Shown one piece after another: positions 5,943-6,761 of a stretch of 6,761 bases of DNA. The DNA is taken from positions 1 to 6,761 of the forward strand of contig CAYFWU010000031.1 of the NCBI GenBank assembly GCA_964347025.1, written 5' to 3'. This DNA is from CS3-C152 sp964347025. Lineage in GTDB: Archaea; Aenigmatarchaeota; Aenigmatarchaeia; QMZP01; QMZT01. The stretch's first letter is position 1; each line of letters opens with the position of its first letter. The position numbers were made by a program, and so were the translations under genes. The notes below the pieces were generated by a model. That model was not told where the DNA came from, made no database searches, and saw only the letters and a list, made by a program, of their open reading frames with translations.

Positions 5943-5970
5943 TTTAAATCCTTTTCTGAAATTCATAGTT
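5943..5970 (+). promoter_or_regulatory. Possible internal leaderless promoter of aIF2 beta
   Basis: The 28-base spacer starts TTTAAAT (with the aIF5B stop, TAATTTAAAT), a TATA-like element centred about 25 bases before the ATG at 5971. No ribosome-binding motif is evident. The gene may therefore be transcribed both by read-through from aIF5B and from its own leaderless promoter. Confidence 0.4.
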
Positions 5971-6378
5971 ATGCAATCCTATGAAAAACTTCTGGACGAG
6001 GCATTTGGGAAACTTCCGAATAAATCTGAGTCTAGCGAAAGATTCCAGATGCCCAAGGCGAACATCATGCCCGCAGGGGCAAAAACCATAATAACCAATT
6101 TTACCGAGATCGCGAATGGTTTAAGGAGAAAACCTGATCATCTGCAGAAGTTCCTGCTAAAAGAGCTCGCGACCTCCGGGGAAATGCAGGGCACCAGACT
6201 GATCGTCCAGGGGAGGTTCCGTTCGGATGTCGTGGACAAGAAGATCGAGCTATACGCGAAGGAATACGTTTTCTGCCCCGAATGCGGGAAGCCTGACACG
6301 AAATTCCTGAAGGAGGATCGCTACCTCTTCCTAAAATGTGAAGCCTGCGGATCAAAACACGTAGTTAAGAAAGTATAA
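5971..6378 (+). CDS. eif2b: Translation initiation factor aIF2 subunit beta
   Basis: 135 residues, the usual archaeal length. A short N-terminal helix (YEKLLDEAFGKLP, 3-16), which in the family binds aIF2 gamma, precedes the alpha/beta core: KTIITNFTEIANGLRRKPDHLQKFLLKELAT (38-68) and RLIVQGRF (76-83). The C-terminal zinc ribbon has C102-P-E-C105 and C123-E-A-C126 with the family sequences CGKPDTKF and LKCEACGSKHVV. With the alpha and gamma subunits it forms the ternary complex that delivers initiator Met-tRNA to the small ribosomal subunit, the step before aIF5B acts. All four zinc cysteines are present. It is followed after three bases by a convergent gene. aIF5 and the eukaryotic eIF5 N-terminal domain share this fold, but the length and archaeal context favour aIF2 beta. 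Confidence 0.96.
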   Translation: MQSYEKLLDEAFGKLPNKSESSERFQMPKANIMPAGAKTIITNFTEIANGLRRKPDHLQKFLLKELATSGEMQGTRLIVQGRFRSDVVDKKIELYAKEYVFCPECGKPDTKFLKEDRYLFLKCEACGSKHVVKKV

Positions 6379-6381
6379 AAT

Positions 6382-6759
6382 CTATAACAAAGGTATTTCT
6401 ATACACTGGCAGAATTTGTCCATTGTTGCCGAGCATATGTTCTCGAAATTCGTATCTATCGCGAGTATGTAATCCGTCCCATCGTAATCGATCCTGTACA
6501 TCCACTGTACATCCGTCCCTGATTGGCTCTCTATAATTGCCTCCACTGACTCGTCCTCGAACACGGGTAACTTTGGATTGTATTTAAGGGCGAGCCTTCC
6601 CGCGCTTATGCAGCCTTCCGGGAGGTTTCCATCATCTCCTCCCAAAACCCCTGACAACTCATCAGGAGACAAACCAAAAAGTGAGGGGAGACCTTCCATC
6701 ATGCTCGGGAAACCCCTGAAATTTATCAGCGAGAAACCAAGTATGAATATTATTATTCC
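6382..6759 (-). CDS. Hypothetical membrane-anchored or secreted protein, 5' end outside window
   Basis: Family not recognised. The first ATG is at 6702, which would give 106 residues, but the frame stays open to the window edge. The 19 extra codons begin GIIIFILGFSLINF, a hydrophobic segment that looks like a signal peptide or N-terminal membrane anchor. I therefore annotate the gene as partial and extended, with the true start beyond the window. The remainder is acidic and non-repetitive: GLSPDELSGVLGGDD, then a beta-rich part (VQWMYRIDYDGTDYILAIDTN) and a C-terminal NICSATMDKFCQCIEIPLL with three of the four cysteines (C-x-C near the end). The cysteines suit an extracytoplasmic domain. It converges on aIF2 beta with a 3-base gap. 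Function unknown; whether ATG 6702 is an internal methionine depends on sequence outside this window. Confidence 0.6.
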   Translation of the reverse strand, partial: GIIIFILGFSLINFRGFPSMMEGLPSLFGLSPDELSGVLGGDDGNLPEGCISAGRLALKYNPKLPVFEDESVEAIIESQSGTDVQWMYRIDYDGTDYILAIDTNFENICSATMDKFCQCIEIPLL

Positions 6760-6761
6760 TA

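Noticed and set aside
1..6761. CRISPR arrays, insertion sequences, tRNA or rRNA genes
   Set aside because: I saw no regularly spaced repeats, transposase motifs, terminal inverted repeats or cloverleaf-like segments; the only notable repeat is the promoter palindrome.

Overview
The window is archaeal. It encodes uL11 with the archaeal ribosomal protein sequence pattern, aIF5B, aIF2 beta with a C-terminal zinc ribbon and an archaeal GINS subunit. It also encodes a MinD/ParA ATPase and two surface proteins crowded with N-glycosylation sequons. Genes are preceded by archaeal BRE/TATA-like elements about 25 bases upstream of (near-)leaderless starts. The L11 gene stands alone, outside the usual L11-L1-L10-L12 run, and the genome seems compact. 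That would fit a DPANN-type or other reduced lineage recovered from a metagenome, but I cannot assign a phylum from sequence alone. A run of exactly 100 Ns (1118-1217) is a scaffold gap of unknown true size.

Layout: (1) 3-434, plus: C-terminal 143 residues of a MinD/ParA-like ATPase ending in an amphipathic tail. (2) 491-1105, minus: small secreted glycoprotein. (3) 1118-1217: assembly gap. (4) 1243-2808, minus: a 521-residue single-pass membrane protein. It has an N-terminal winged-helix DNA-binding domain, one transmembrane helix and a large ectodomain (DNRLRE-like, Ig-like, then a C-terminal domain shared with the small secreted protein). (5) 2809-2952: AT-rich divergent promoter region with a 29-bp near-perfect palindrome. 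(6) 2953-3630, plus: L11 with a long Ala/Glu/Lys/Pro-rich tail. (7) 3641-4153, minus: GINS51-type replication factor, convergent with L11 and divergent from aIF5B. (8) 4224-5942 and 5971-6378, plus: aIF5B then aIF2 beta. (9) 6382-6759, minus: a membrane-anchored or secreted hypothetical protein, cut by the window edge.

How the genes fit together: aIF5B and aIF2 beta act at subunit joining and initiator-tRNA delivery, and L11 lies at the factor-binding stalk base where such GTPases dock. GINS is part of the replicative helicase, so this stretch mixes replication and translation genes, as other archaeal clusters do.

The least ordinary object is the HTH-TM-ectodomain protein. All 23 of its N-x-S/T sequons fall on the predicted outside and none in the DNA-binding part. 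A palindromic candidate operator lies just upstream of its promoter, and a domain paralogue lies next door. I read it as a candidate transmembrane one-component regulator of cell-surface state. That is inference, not demonstrated function.
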